From NCBI RefSeq assembly GCF_002846335.1, contig NZ_PJMQ01000001.1, positions 1,178,001 to 1,242,000 on the forward strand: 64,000 nucleotides of DNA, read 5' to 3'. Shown here piece by piece: positions 25,195 to 33,847 of the stretch (positions are counted from its first letter, which is position 1; every line of letters begins with the position of its first letter). This DNA comes from Janthinobacterium sp. 61 (lineage in GTDB: Bacteria > Pseudomonadota > Gammaproteobacteria > Burkholderiales > Burkholderiaceae_D). Under the pieces are notes generated by a model, which saw only the letters and a program-made list of their open reading frames with translations, made no database searches and was not told where the DNA came from. A program made the position numbers and the translations under genes.

Positions 25195-26589
25195 ATGACG
25201 ACAACACAATTCAATCGACGCAATTTCCTGTCCGCCAGCGCCGCGCTGGCCGGTGGCGCCATGGCCGGCAGCGCATTGCTGCCTGGCGACGCCAACGCCG
25301 CCCCTGCCGCCGGCCGCGACAAGGTGCGCCTGGGCCTGATCGGCACGGGCATGCGTGGCCAGGTGCTGCTGGCGGAACTGGTGCGCCGCGATGATGTGGA
25401 AGTGGTTGCCCTGTGCGATATCGAACCGATCATGCTGAAACACGCGCTGGGCCAGGTGGAAAAAGCCGGCAAGCCGCGGCCGCGCACGTATGGCGAAGAC
25501 CGCGACCAGAAAGCCTACAAGCGCATGCTGGACGCGGGCGGACTCGATGGCGTGATCATCGCCACGCCGTGGGAATTCCATGCGCCCATGGCGATCGCCG
25601 CCATGCAGGCCAAGATACCCGTCGGTTGCGAAGTGGTGGCCGGCATCACCCTGCAAGACCACTGGGATGTGCTCAACACCCAGCTGAAAACGGGCACGCC
25701 CTACATGTTGCTGGAAAACGTATGCTACCGCCGCGATGTGATGGCCGCGCTGCAGATGGTGCGCGCGGGGCTGTTCGGCGAACTGCTGCACCTGCAGGGC
25801 GGCTACCAGCACGATCTGCGCGCCGTCAAATTCAACAGCGGCAATCCGGCCAAGCCATATGGCGGTGGCGTGGAATTCGGCGAAAAGGGCTGGTCGGAAG
25901 CCCATTGGCGCACGCAGCACTCGGTCGAGCGCAATGGCGAACTGTATCCTAGCCACGGCATCGGCCCGTGCGCCATGTACACGAACATCAACCGCGGCAA
26001 CCGTTTTACGCGCATCAACGCCTTCGCCACCAAGGCGCGCGGCCTGCACGACTACATCGTCAAGCAGCCGGGCGGCGCGCAGCATGCGAATGCCAAGGTG
26101 AAATTCAAGCTGGGCGATATCGTCACCACCACGCTGGCGTGCGAAAACGGCGAAACCATCATCCTGCAGCACGACACGAGCCTGCCGCGTCCGTATTCGC
26201 TGGGTTTCCGGGTGCAAGGCACGGACGGCCTGTGGATGGACTTGAACAACTCGATTCACATCGAAGGCGTCAGCAAGCCGCACCAGTGGGACGACTTCAA
26301 GGCCTACCAGGACAAGTATGACCACCCGGTCTGGCGCAAGTACGCGGCGCAGGCGGAAGGCGCGGGCCACGGCGGCATGGACTTCTTCGTCATCCACGCC
26401 TTTGTCGAAGCCCTCAAGGCCAACGCGCCGATGCCGATCGATATCTACGATGCCGTGACGTGGAGCGCCATCACGCCGCTGTCCGAACAGTCTATTGCCG
26501 CCAACTTCCAGACCCTGGACTTCCCGGACTTCACGGGCGGGCAGTGGAAATCGCGCAAGCCGATCTTTGCCCTCGACGGCAAGTACTAA
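25195..26589 (+). CDS. GH109-type NAD-dependent glycosidase (probable alpha-N-acetylgalactosaminidase), Tat-exported
   Basis: A 464-residue protein beginning with a twin-arginine signal (NRRNFLS at 7-13 and a hydrophobic Ala-rich stretch), needed because the Rossmann fold (VRLGLIGTGMRG) carries pre-bound NAD. Family-typical stretches are NVCYRRDVMAALQMVRAGLFG, LYPSHGIGPCAMY and GHGGMDFFVIHAFVEAL, matching GH109 within the Gfo/Idh/MocA fold. GH109 enzymes cleave alpha-linked GalNAc by an oxidation-elimination mechanism. Its place between receptor 2 and a lipoprotein, in a locus with AgaS, supports that substrate. A plain oxidoreductase remains a less likely alternative. A strong terminator follows. 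Confidence 0.88.
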   Translation: MTTTQFNRRNFLSASAALAGGAMAGSALLPGDANAAPAAGRDKVRLGLIGTGMRGQVLLAELVRRDDVEVVALCDIEPIMLKHALGQVEKAGKPRPRTYGEDRDQKAYKRMLDAGGLDGVIIATPWEFHAPMAIAAMQAKIPVGCEVVAGITLQDHWDVLNTQLKTGTPYMLLENVCYRRDVMAALQMVRAGLFGELLHLQGGYQHDLRAVKFNSGNPAKPYGGGVEFGEKGWSEAHWRTQHSVERNGELYPSHGIGPCAMYTNINRGNRFTRINAFATKARGLHDYIVKQPGGAQHANAKVKFKLGDIVTTTLACENGETIILQHDTSLPRPYSLGFRVQGTDGLWMDLNNSIHIEGVSKPHQWDDFKAYQDKYDHPVWRKYAAQAEGAGHGGMDFFVIHAFVEALKANAPMPIDIYDAVTWSAITPLSEQSIAANFQTLDFPDFTGGQWKSRKPIFALDGKY

Positions 26590-26597
26590 GCCTTCAC

Positions 26598-26635
26598 AAC
26601 CCGCTACCGCGCCTGCCGCCGTAGCGGGTTTTTTC
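26598..26635 (+). terminator. Rho-independent terminator after GH109
   Basis: AACCCGCTAC and GTAGCGGGTT form a 10-bp stem with a 13-base loop, ending in a run of six T residues (counting the last stem bases). It ends nine bases after the GH109 stop and before the ribosome-binding site of the DUF3472 gene. Confidence 0.9.
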
Positions 26636-26652
26636 TATTCCAGGAGACGTTG

Positions 26653-27960
26653 ATGAAACACCGAGGTTCATTGCTGTACGCAGTCCTTCCCGCCATGCCC
26701 TTGCTGCTGGCAGCCTGCGGCGGCGCCACCGCCACCAGCACGGGCGGAACCGCGTTGCTGGCCGCCAGCGTGGCTGCGCCGGCCACGTCCGCCAGCGTGG
26801 AACTGGCCGGCAATGCTTTCATCACCAGCGGGCAGGAGGGCGCCGTCATCGGCGAACATGGCCTGGCCGGCTGGAGCAATCCGGCTGCAATAGCCAGTAC
26901 GTATTTCCGTGTGGACGGGGCGGGCCCCGTCCAGGTGGCGCTCGATGCCAGCCTGGCCGATGGCGGCAACAGCACCATTCGCGTGAAGATCAATGGCACG
27001 CCGTTCGACGTCAAGCTGGCCGGCAAGGCCAGCAAGACCTACGCCGTCGGCACGGTCAATGTGCCGGCGGCCGGCTATGTGAAGGTGGACTTGCAGGGAT
27101 TGACGCGCGCCAAGGCCACGTTCGGCGACGTCACCGCGCTGAAAGTGACGGCGAATGCCGCGCTCAATTATGCCAACGATCCGGCTAATTATTACTGGTC
27201 GCGGCGCGGACCTTCCGTGCACATGGGCTACACGGTGCCGGCCAATACCGAGTATTTTTATAACGAGATGACGATACCCAAGGGGCAGGATGCCATCGGC
27301 TCCTATTTCATGGCCAACGGCTTCGGCCAGGGCTATATGGGCATCCAGGTGAAGTCACCGAGCGAGCGCTGGATATTGTTCTCGGTGTGGGATGCCGACA
27401 ATGGCGCGAAGACCACCCTGGTCAGCAAGGGCGCCGGCGTGGTCGATAATGCTTTCGGTGGCGAAGGCACGGGTGGACAGACTTATCTGTCGTATGACTG
27501 GGCGGCAGGCACCACCTACCGTTTCATCACGCGCGCGCGGCCAGATGGCAAAGGCGGCAGCGATTACTCGGCCTGGTTCTTCGCGCCCGAAACGGGCAAG
27601 TGGCGCTACATCGCCACCTGGAAGCGACCGGCGATTTCCACGTATTTGACGGGCGTGCATTCCTTCCTCGAGAACTTCATCGATACCCTGGGGTACACGG
27701 AGCGCCGCGTCCAGTTCGGCAACCAGTGGGCGAGGAACGTTGCCGGCACCTGGTCGGAAGTGACGGCAGGGCGCTACACGGGCGACGCCACGGCCACCAA
27801 CGCGCAGCGCATGGATTACGCAGGCGGCCTGGAAAACGGCAAGTTTTACCTGCATAACGGCGGCTTCTTTGCCGATGTCGTGAAAACCGGCCAGAACTTC
27901 ACACGCCCGGCCACGGGCCAGGCGCCGGCCGTCGATGTGGCAGCCTTGCCGATGCAATAG
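26653..27960 (+). CDS. DUF3472 family lipoprotein with DUF5077-like N-terminal domain
   Basis: A 435-residue exported lipoprotein: lipobox LLAAC with acylated Cys followed by Gly, then a Ser/Thr/Ala linker. Residues 45-165 resemble a DUF5077 beta-sandwich module (VELAGNAFITSG, YFRVDGAGPVQVAL), and residues 170-420 match DUF3472 (YYWSRRGPSVHMGYTVP, YNEMTIPKGQD, YMGIQVKSPSERWILFSVWD). DUF3472 proteins occur beside glycan-degrading genes but have no proven activity. AGGAG precedes the ATG; a TTG one codon earlier is less likely. It follows a terminator, so it may have its own promoter or depend on read-through. It may bind or cleave the same glycan as the GH31 and GH109 enzymes. Confidence 0.8.
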   Translation: MKHRGSLLYAVLPAMPLLLAACGGATATSTGGTALLAASVAAPATSASVELAGNAFITSGQEGAVIGEHGLAGWSNPAAIASTYFRVDGAGPVQVALDASLADGGNSTIRVKINGTPFDVKLAGKASKTYAVGTVNVPAAGYVKVDLQGLTRAKATFGDVTALKVTANAALNYANDPANYYWSRRGPSVHMGYTVPANTEYFYNEMTIPKGQDAIGSYFMANGFGQGYMGIQVKSPSERWILFSVWDADNGAKTTLVSKGAGVVDNAFGGEGTGGQTYLSYDWAAGTTYRFITRARPDGKGGSDYSAWFFAPETGKWRYIATWKRPAISTYLTGVHSFLENFIDTLGYTERRVQFGNQWARNVAGTWSEVTAGRYTGDATATNAQRMDYAGGLENGKFYLHNGGFFADVVKTGQNFTRPATGQAPAVDVAALPMQ

Positions 27961-27966
27961 GCGCCC

Positions 27967-28479
27967 TTAGCCCAGCCGCTTGCCCACCATCGCGTCGATG
28001 CCGCGATAGTAGGTGAGTGGCCGGCCTATCGTCACTCCCATCAACGCTGCCGCCTGAATGATGTCGTTTGTATCGCGCCTGTACACCAGCAGCGCATCCA
28101 TTTCGTCGGAACCGTTGCCGTCGATCTGGATCAGGTCATAGCCGCCTTCTTCCACGGCGCGCTGCGCCAGTTCCGTGTCCAGCCACTCGAAATAGGGCAG
28201 CGCGCTGCCGCCACTTTCCTTGAGCAGTTCGTACGGGAAGTCGGGGAATTCGTCGAACATGTCTTGTATCTGTTCGTGCAGTTCATCGAGCTTGTCGCTC
28301 GACGCGATATAGTCGGCCAGGTGCGAGAGGATCGCGACCGCGTAGGCTTGCGCATCGCTGTCGATCCACTCGTCGCGTGGAGCGGAGGGCGCATCGGTGA
28401 TGGCGGTGACAGCCTCGTCGAGCTCCTTTCCTTCCAGGTCACCGCAGGTCAGCTTGGTCAGCAGTTCAGATAGCAGCAT
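27967..28479 (-). CDS. Acidic protein of unknown function
   Basis: A 170-residue, soluble, strongly acidic protein with no signal peptide or membrane helix. It is predicted mostly alpha-helical in its first 100 residues (DKLDELHEQIQDMFDEF), then has a beta-rich end (DLIQIDGNGSDEMDALLVYRR). No family is recognised with confidence. The start at 28479 is chosen because codon usage becomes typical there and the upstream codons are Cys/Arg/Pro-rich. It converges on the DUF3472 gene and is divergent from the sigma factor gene, with no functional link visible. Confidence 0.65.
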   Translation of the reverse strand: MLLSELLTKLTCGDLEGKELDEAVTAITDAPSAPRDEWIDSDAQAYAVAILSHLADYIASSDKLDELHEQIQDMFDEFPDFPYELLKESGGSALPYFEWLDTELAQRAVEEGGYDLIQIDGNGSDEMDALLVYRRDTNDIIQAAALMGVTIGRPLTYYRGIDAMVGKRLG

Positions 28480-28632
28480 GTTTGCCTTTCGATGGGGGCG
28501 GCATGGCCGGGATGGCCAGCTTGTGCAAGATGTCATAAATACTATCATTGCCGTGCAAGCTGGCGCGTTCTGCAGAACCGATCACGCGCCCTCCGCCGAC
28601 CGCTTGCGCCGCAGCACCGCCTAGATATAGAA

Positions 28633-28653
28633 TGCGAATCATTATTATTTGCG
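28633..28653 (+). promoter_or_regulatory. Candidate Fur box before the ECF sigma gene
   Basis: TGCGAATCATTATTATTTGCG is partly palindromic and closely resembles the Fur boxes that precede fecI-type sigma genes. It ends 18 bases before the GTG start, so binding would block transcription under iron-rich conditions. Confidence 0.75.
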
Positions 28654-28671
28654 AACCAGGGAGTATGCGAC

Positions 28672-29184
28672 GTGTCGGCTGCCCAATCCGGCGTCCACCA
28701 GGAGGTGGGCAGCCTGTATCACGAACACCACAGGTGGCTGCAAGGCTGGCTCAGGCACAAGTTGGGCAATGCGTTTGACGCGGCCGACGTGGCGCACGAC
28801 ACCTTCATGCGCCTGCTGAGCCGCGACGAGGCCATCGCCGCGCGCGAGCCGCGTGCCTTTCTGACGACGGTGGCCAAAGGCGTGCTGGGCAATCTGTACC
28901 GCCGCCGCGACCTGGAGGCGGCCTACCTGGAAACCCTGGCCAGCCTGCCGTCGCAAAGTGCGCCCGATCCCGAGGCGCAGGCGATTTTGCTCGAAGCCCT
29001 GTTCGACATCGACCGCCGCCTCGATGGCCTGGCGCCTGCCGTGCGCCGCGCCTTTCTGCTGTCGCAGCTCGATGGCATGCCGCAGGCGGCCATCGCGCTG
29101 GAACTGAATATCTCACTGGCCACCGTACAGCGCCACCTGGTTAAAGCCATGCACCAGTGTTTCTTTTCCCAGCCGGCGCCGTGA
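28672..29184 (+). CDS. FecI-like ECF RNA polymerase sigma factor
   Basis: A 170-residue ECF sigma factor: region 2 with LYHEHHRWLQGWLRHKLG and DAADVAHDTFMRLL, region 4 with LDGLAPAVRRAFLLSQLDGMPQAAIA and an HTH ending ISLATVQRHLVKA. This is the FecI class that activates one iron-transport operon. The start is GTG at 28672, with AGGGAG eight bases upstream. Its stop overlaps the ATG of the FecR-like anti-sigma gene, and the FecA-like receptor follows, giving the classic FecI-FecR-FecA order. The Fur box in its promoter indicates induction by iron starvation. Confidence 0.93.
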   Translation: MSAAQSGVHQEVGSLYHEHHRWLQGWLRHKLGNAFDAADVAHDTFMRLLSRDEAIAAREPRAFLTTVAKGVLGNLYRRRDLEAAYLETLASLPSQSAPDPEAQAILLEALFDIDRRLDGLAPAVRRAFLLSQLDGMPQAAIALELNISLATVQRHLVKAMHQCFFSQPAP

Positions 29185-30158
29185 TGGGCGCCTTGACGCC
29201 GGAAGCGGCCAGCTTGCAGGCGGTCGAATGGCTGGTGCGCCTGCAGGACGGTGACGCCACGCCGGAAGTGGAGCAGGCGTGGTGCGCCTGGCGCGGCAGC
29301 GACCCGAAAAACGAGCAAGCCTGGCAGCATGTGGAAGGCTGCATGGCGCGCATGCGTGCCTTGCCCGCGCCGCTGGCGCACGGCATCCTGGCGCGCAAGC
29401 CCGCGCATGCGCAGGCCAATGCGGCGCGCCGGCAGTCGCTCAAGTTGCTGGCGCTGCTGGCCGTGGGTGGCGGCGGCTGGCTGGCGGGCGGCGATGAGCA
29501 GGCGCGATACTGGCTGGCCGATTACCGCACCGGCACTGGCGAATTGCGCCACGTCGTGCTGGCGGACGGCACGCGCATCACCCTCAATACGGCCACCTCC
29601 ATCGACGTGCGCTACGACGCGGACCAGCGCCTGGTGACCCTGTTAAAAGGCGAGATCATGGTCGCTACGGCGCGCGATGTGGCGGGCCCGCCTTTTTTCG
29701 TGCGCACGGCCCACGGCCGCTTGCAACCCGTGGGCACGCGCTTTGCCGTGCGAGCTGGCAGCGAAGTCACGCGCCTGGGCGTGTTTGCGGGCGCCGTCGA
29801 CATGGTGCCGGAACAAGCGCCCGATGCGGCGCGCAGGCTGCAGGCCGGCCAGCAAACCAGCTTTACGGCGGCGCAGATCGGTGCAGTGCAAGCCCTGCCT
29901 GCCGGCGCGGATGCGTGGACGGCAGGCATGCTGGTGGCGCACGACATGCCGCTGGCCGATTTTGTCGGTGAGCTGGCCCGCTACCGCCATGGCCGCCTGG
30001 CCTGCGATCCCGCCATCGCCCACCTGCGCGTTTCGGGCATCTATCCGCTGGCCGATACGGGGCAAGTACTCGACATGCTGACGCGCACCTTGCCCGTCGA
30101 CGTGCGCGAGAGCACGCGCTTCTGGGGGACCGTGGTGCCGCATCGGAAGAATTCATGA
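29184..30158 (+). CDS. FecR-like anti-sigma factor/signal transducer
   Basis: A 324-residue inner-membrane protein. The cytoplasmic N-terminus has the DUF4880/FecR_N motif (AVEWLVRLQDGDATPEVEQAWCAWRGSDPKNEQAWQ), one transmembrane segment lies at about 92-108 (LKLLALLAVGGGGWLAG), and the periplasmic FecR domain contains GELRHVVLADGTRITLNTAT and FFVRTAHGRLQPVGTRF. It should bind the sigma factor in the cytoplasm and the STN domain of the receptor in the periplasm. The ATG overlaps the sigma stop (TGATG). No twin-arginine motif is seen. Confidence 0.92.
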   Translation: MGALTPEAASLQAVEWLVRLQDGDATPEVEQAWCAWRGSDPKNEQAWQHVEGCMARMRALPAPLAHGILARKPAHAQANAARRQSLKLLALLAVGGGGWLAGGDEQARYWLADYRTGTGELRHVVLADGTRITLNTATSIDVRYDADQRLVTLLKGEIMVATARDVAGPPFFVRTAHGRLQPVGTRFAVRAGSEVTRLGVFAGAVDMVPEQAPDAARRLQAGQQTSFTAAQIGAVQALPAGADAWTAGMLVAHDMPLADFVGELARYRHGRLACDPAIAHLRVSGIYPLADTGQVLDMLTRTLPVDVRESTRFWGTVVPHRKNS

Positions 30159-30243
30159 TTATTTTCTGAAAAACTGAGGGGTTTTCGATTTTCGCGTGAC
30201 ATAGCAAGTGAACCCTTCATTCACTTTCAGGAAAACAGTCCGC

Positions 30244-32706
30244 ATGCCCAGCACAACACCTATTTACGCCTCTTCCGCTTCCAGCACATGCCGCCGCAGC
30301 GTGGTGGCGCTGGCCGTCAGCCACGCCCTGTGGCTGCTCGCCGCCAGCGGCGCCTCGGCTGCCGCACCTATTGCCCAGGCAGCCAATGCGGCGCGCATCG
30401 AACTGGCGATACCCGCCGGCACCCTGGAACAGGTGCTGGTGCGCTTCGGCCAGGAGACGGGCACCATGATCTCTTACCAGGCCGCCACCGTGGCGGGCAA
30501 GCGCAGTGCCGGACTGACGGGCAGCTACAGCGTGCCCGAGGCGCTGGGCGCCATCGTCGCCGGTTCCGGCTTGCGCGCCGTGCCGCAGGCAAATGGCGGT
30601 TATGTGCTCGACGTGGCTGCGGCCGATGGCGGCCAGACCATGCCCGAGATGAAGGTCAGCGCCAGCGCCGAGGCGAATGGCGCGACGGAAGGCAGCGGCT
30701 CGTATACGACGCAGACCATGCGCTCGGCCATGCGCCTGGGCCTGTCCGTGCGCGAGACGCCGCAAGCCGTCAGCGTTGTGACGCGCCAGCAGATGGACGA
30801 CCAGAATTTACAGACGGTGGAGGAGGTGCTGCAAAACGCGGCCGGCGTGGCCATCAACCGCTACGACAGCGACCGTACTTCATTCTTTGCGCGCGGCTTT
30901 TCCATCGCCAGCTACCAGTACGACGGCATTCCCACCACGGTCGACAATGCCTACAACGTGGGTGACAGCACTCTGGACATGACGGCCTACGACAGGGTCG
31001 AGATCGTGCGCGGCGCCACGGGCCTGCTCACTGGCGCTGGCGAGCCGTCGGCCACCATCAACCTGGTGCGCAAGCGCGCGTCTTCGAGGCAGCTGGCCGG
31101 GAATGCCGCCCTGAGCCTGGGTTCCTGGAACAATGCGCGCGCCAGCGCCGACCTGTCCACGCCCTTGAGCAGCGATGGCAAGGTGCGTGGGCGCGTCGTG
31201 GCCAGCTACCAGGACAGCGAATCGTATGTGAACCTGTATCACGGCAAGAAAGCCATGGCCTACGCCACCGTGGAAGCGGACCTGGCGCCCGGCAGCGTGC
31301 TGATCGCCGGCTATGAATACCAGGATAACCGCCCGCGCGGCGGCATGTATGGCGGCTTGCCGCTGTGGTATGCGGATGGCGAGCACGCCACGTTTTCCCG
31401 CTCCACCACGACGGCAGCCACCTGGAGCCGCTGGTTCAGCACCAGCCAGACGGCTTTCCTGCGCCTGCAGCAGGACCTGGGCAAGGGCTGGAACCTGACG
31501 GCCATGCTGAATCGCGGCTGGGGCAATTATTCGGCCGCCGAGACCTTCGCCTATACCTGGCCAGACAAGGCCACGGGGCAGGGCGTGACGGGCAGCCCCG
31601 GGTTTTACTCGGGCACGCGGCGCCAGGATAGCGTCGACGCCTATGTGCAAGGGCCGCTGCAGCTGCTGGGCCGCACGCACGACCTGGCGTTCGGCGTCTC
31701 GGGCAGCAACCAGTTCGCCAGCAATCCTGGCATTTCGGGCGGCAGCGTCGATTACGCCAATTTCCATCAGTGGCAGGGCGTGGCGCCGGAGCCGGACTGG
31801 AATGACCCGAATTTTTACCGCTGGAAGCTGCTCGATACGGTGCAGCAGCGTGGCATCTATGGCACGGCGCGCTTGTCGCTGGCCGACCCATTGAAATTGA
31901 TCGTCGGCGCGCGCTACAGCCGCTACAAGGCTGACCACGTCGATGACTGGGGCGGCAACTACTCCTATGCCAAGCACGCCGTCACGCCCTACGCGGGCCT
32001 CGTGTGGGATATTGATGCACAGCATGCGCTGTACACCAGCTACAGCAAGATCTTCAAGCCGCAGGGCTACCAGGACCGCTTCGGGCGCTACCTTGATCCC
32101 GTACAATGCAAGAATCTGGAAGCGGGCGTGAAGGGCGAGTATTTCGGCGGCAAACTCAATGCGGCGCTGGCCGTGTTCCGCATCGCGCAAGATGGCCTGG
32201 CGCAGGAAGACACGGGCCATTTTGTCGGCAATTCGCTGACGCAGGCGTATTACGCGGCATCGGGCACCACCAGCAAGGGCGTGGAACTGGACGTCTCGGG
32301 CGAGCTGGCACAGGGTTGGAACGTATCGGCCAGCCTGTCGCACGCGGCGGCCGAGGACAACAAGGGAGCGCGCCTGAACAGCTATGTGCCGCAAACCCTG
32401 GCGCGCGTGTTTTCCACATACCAGCTGCCTGGCGGCTGGCGCGCATTGTCCGTGGGCGGCGGCGTGAACTGGCAAAGCGGCGCCTACCGCGACGCCACCG
32501 GACCGAAGGGCACGCAGCGCGTGGAGCAGGGCGGTTATGCCGTGGCCAGCCTGATGGCGAAATACGCGCTGTCGCGCCAGTTGTCCCTGCAGGCGAACAT
32601 CAACAACCTGTTCGACAAGCATTACTACAGCCAGCTTGGCATGTACAACCAGGGTTACTGGGGCGCCCCGCGCAACGCCAGCGTCACCCTGCGCTATATC
32701 TTCTGA
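30244..32706 (+). CDS. FecA/FpvA-like TonB-dependent siderophore receptor with STN signalling domain
   Basis: An 820-residue outer-membrane receptor. After a signal peptide (hydrophobic core ALWLLAASGASA), residues about 50-105 form an STN domain (FGQETGTMISYQ, GSYSVPEALGAIVAGSGL) that contacts FecR. The plug contains SVRETPQAVSVVTRQQMDD and DRVEIVRGATGLLTGAGEPSATINLVRK, typical of ferric siderophore receptors, and the barrel ends ASVTLRYIF. It follows the sigma/anti-sigma pair by 85 bases. The GTG at 30208 is an alternative start; the ATG at 30244 gives a more normal signal peptide. Siderophore identity cannot be read. Confidence 0.93.
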   Translation: MPSTTPIYASSASSTCRRSVVALAVSHALWLLAASGASAAAPIAQAANAARIELAIPAGTLEQVLVRFGQETGTMISYQAATVAGKRSAGLTGSYSVPEALGAIVAGSGLRAVPQANGGYVLDVAAADGGQTMPEMKVSASAEANGATEGSGSYTTQTMRSAMRLGLSVRETPQAVSVVTRQQMDDQNLQTVEEVLQNAAGVAINRYDSDRTSFFARGFSIASYQYDGIPTTVDNAYNVGDSTLDMTAYDRVEIVRGATGLLTGAGEPSATINLVRKRASSRQLAGNAALSLGSWNNARASADLSTPLSSDGKVRGRVVASYQDSESYVNLYHGKKAMAYATVEADLAPGSVLIAGYEYQDNRPRGGMYGGLPLWYADGEHATFSRSTTTAATWSRWFSTSQTAFLRLQQDLGKGWNLTAMLNRGWGNYSAAETFAYTWPDKATGQGVTGSPGFYSGTRRQDSVDAYVQGPLQLLGRTHDLAFGVSGSNQFASNPGISGGSVDYANFHQWQGVAPEPDWNDPNFYRWKLLDTVQQRGIYGTARLSLADPLKLIVGARYSRYKADHVDDWGGNYSYAKHAVTPYAGLVWDIDAQHALYTSYSKIFKPQGYQDRFGRYLDPVQCKNLEAGVKGEYFGGKLNAALAVFRIAQDGLAQEDTGHFVGNSLTQAYYAASGTTSKGVELDVSGELAQGWNVSASLSHAAAEDNKGARLNSYVPQTLARVFSTYQLPGGWRALSVGGGVNWQSGAYRDATGPKGTQRVEQGGYAVASLMAKYALSRQLSLQANINNLFDKHYYSQLGMYNQGYWGAPRNASVTLRYIF

Positions 32707-32710
32707 TGTA

Positions 32711-33088
32711 TCAGAGTGGCCATGCCTGTTTGGTGACGGCCACGGCGACGATGTAGGCAAATACCAGCACGGCGAGTGCGAAGGCGGCGCCGCGCACGGC
32801 TGGCGTCTTGCCACGTTTCAGGGCGATGGTGCCCAGCACGATGTAGGCCACCAGCGCGCACAGCTTGGCGGCCAGCCAGGGCTGGCTGCCCGGCGACTGG
32901 CCGCTCCACACGGCCAGGGCGATGGCGCTGGCCAGCAAGGCCGTGTCGACCAGGTGCGGCAGGATTTTTACCCAGCGCTGCTGCAAGGCGGGCGAGGCGC
33001 GCAACATCCAGGCGCCACGCAAGAGGAAAAGAAAGCCGCTGGCAGCGGCGCAACCCATGTGGAAATGCTTGAGGCTCAGATAATCCAT
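32711..33088 (-). CDS. SirB2 family membrane protein
   Basis: A 125-residue inner-membrane protein with four hydrophobic segments, starting with the SirB2-type LKHFHMGCAAASGFLFLLRG and containing KILPHLVDTALLASAIALA and AWPL at the end. SirB2 proteins were named for an effect on invasion-gene expression in Salmonella, but their biochemical role is not settled. Length is typical. It is convergent with the siderophore receptor (four bases apart) and followed upstream by a GNAT acetyltransferase on the same strand. Confidence 0.85.
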   Translation of the reverse strand: MDYLSLKHFHMGCAAASGFLFLLRGAWMLRASPALQQRWVKILPHLVDTALLASAIALAVWSGQSPGSQPWLAAKLCALVAYIVLGTIALKRGKTPAVRGAAFALAVLVFAYIVAVAVTKQAWPL

Positions 33089-33175
33089 GCGTGATGTGAT
33101 GGGCGTTGATTGACGATGGCGCCAGCATAGCCGCCTTTGACGTGCCGCGCCATACGCCGTCGGGAGGACGCGCAG

Positions 33176-33622
33176 TCAGCGGCACCATTTCACGTACACC
33201 AACTCCGGATCACCCTCATCGAGATGGTCGATCTGGCCGCTGCGCACGAAGCCCGCGCGGGCGAACAGCTGTTGCGCTGCCAGGTTGGACGCGTTGGTCG
33301 AGGTGAACAGTTTGGGCGTCGTGCAGGCGTCTTCGGCGGCCGCCAGCAGGCGCAAGCCCACGCCTCGCCGCTGCTGCCCGGGAGCAACCACCACCAGCGA
33401 CACAAAACCGTAGCCGAAGAAGTCGTCGTGCGTGAGGACATAGCCGGCCACCTGGCCGGCGCAAATGGCCACCTGGCAGTGGCCCTTGCCTACGGCGGCG
33501 CCCACGGCATCGCCCCGGCTGGCGTGCGCCTGCGCGTACGCATCGCAGGCCAGCATGGCTTCCACATCGCCAGCCTGGGCGGCGCGCGTGCGGACGGTGT
33601 CTGTTTCGTTCCTGTTCTCCAT
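33176..33622 (-). CDS. GNAT family N-acetyltransferase
   Basis: A 148-residue single GNAT domain. The acetyl-CoA loop is VVAPGQQRRGVGLRLLAAAE, preceded by the strand VSLVVVAP and followed by TSTNASNLAAQQLFARAGFVRSG, all in normal order. It probably acetylates a small molecule or protein amine. GGAG lies shortly before the ATG. Substrate and pathway are not evident from the neighbours, SirB2 and the divergent narK1. Confidence 0.85.
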   Translation of the reverse strand: MENRNETDTVRTRAAQAGDVEAMLACDAYAQAHASRGDAVGAAVGKGHCQVAICAGQVAGYVLTHDDFFGYGFVSLVVVAPGQQRRGVGLRLLAAAEDACTTPKLFTSTNASNLAAQQLFARAGFVRSGQIDHLDEGDPELVYVKWCR

Positions 33623-33847
33623 GCCGCTCCTTTTCTCCAGGCGCCGAGTGTGCCAAAAATACGTCCGTTTGTAAAACGCCCGCCATCCAGGCTAGGTCCG
33701 CGTGCCTGCATCTAGTCACTTTTGCCGATGCGGCTATCCAGATTGCCTTCCCAAAATCACCCTGTGGCCGATAGTGCCTTTCGTCACTGCCACGTAAGCT
33801 GGTCGGGACGGCTGGCCAGACGGCCAGTGCATTCATGGAGAAACATC

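Noticed and set aside
23308..26397. Open frame of about 1029 codons on the minus strand opposite TonB receptor 2 and GH109
   Set aside because: It spans two clear plus-strand genes and the gap between them, with composition typical of antisense frames and no recognisable motif.
28603..28653. Possible tRNA or riboswitch near the AT-rich stretch before the sigma gene
   Set aside because: No cloverleaf or conserved leader was found; the palindrome is better explained as a Fur box.
33623..33847. FNR or NarL sites before narK1
   Set aside because: No TTGAT-4-ATCAA and no convincing NarL heptamer pair were found by eye, so none was annotated.
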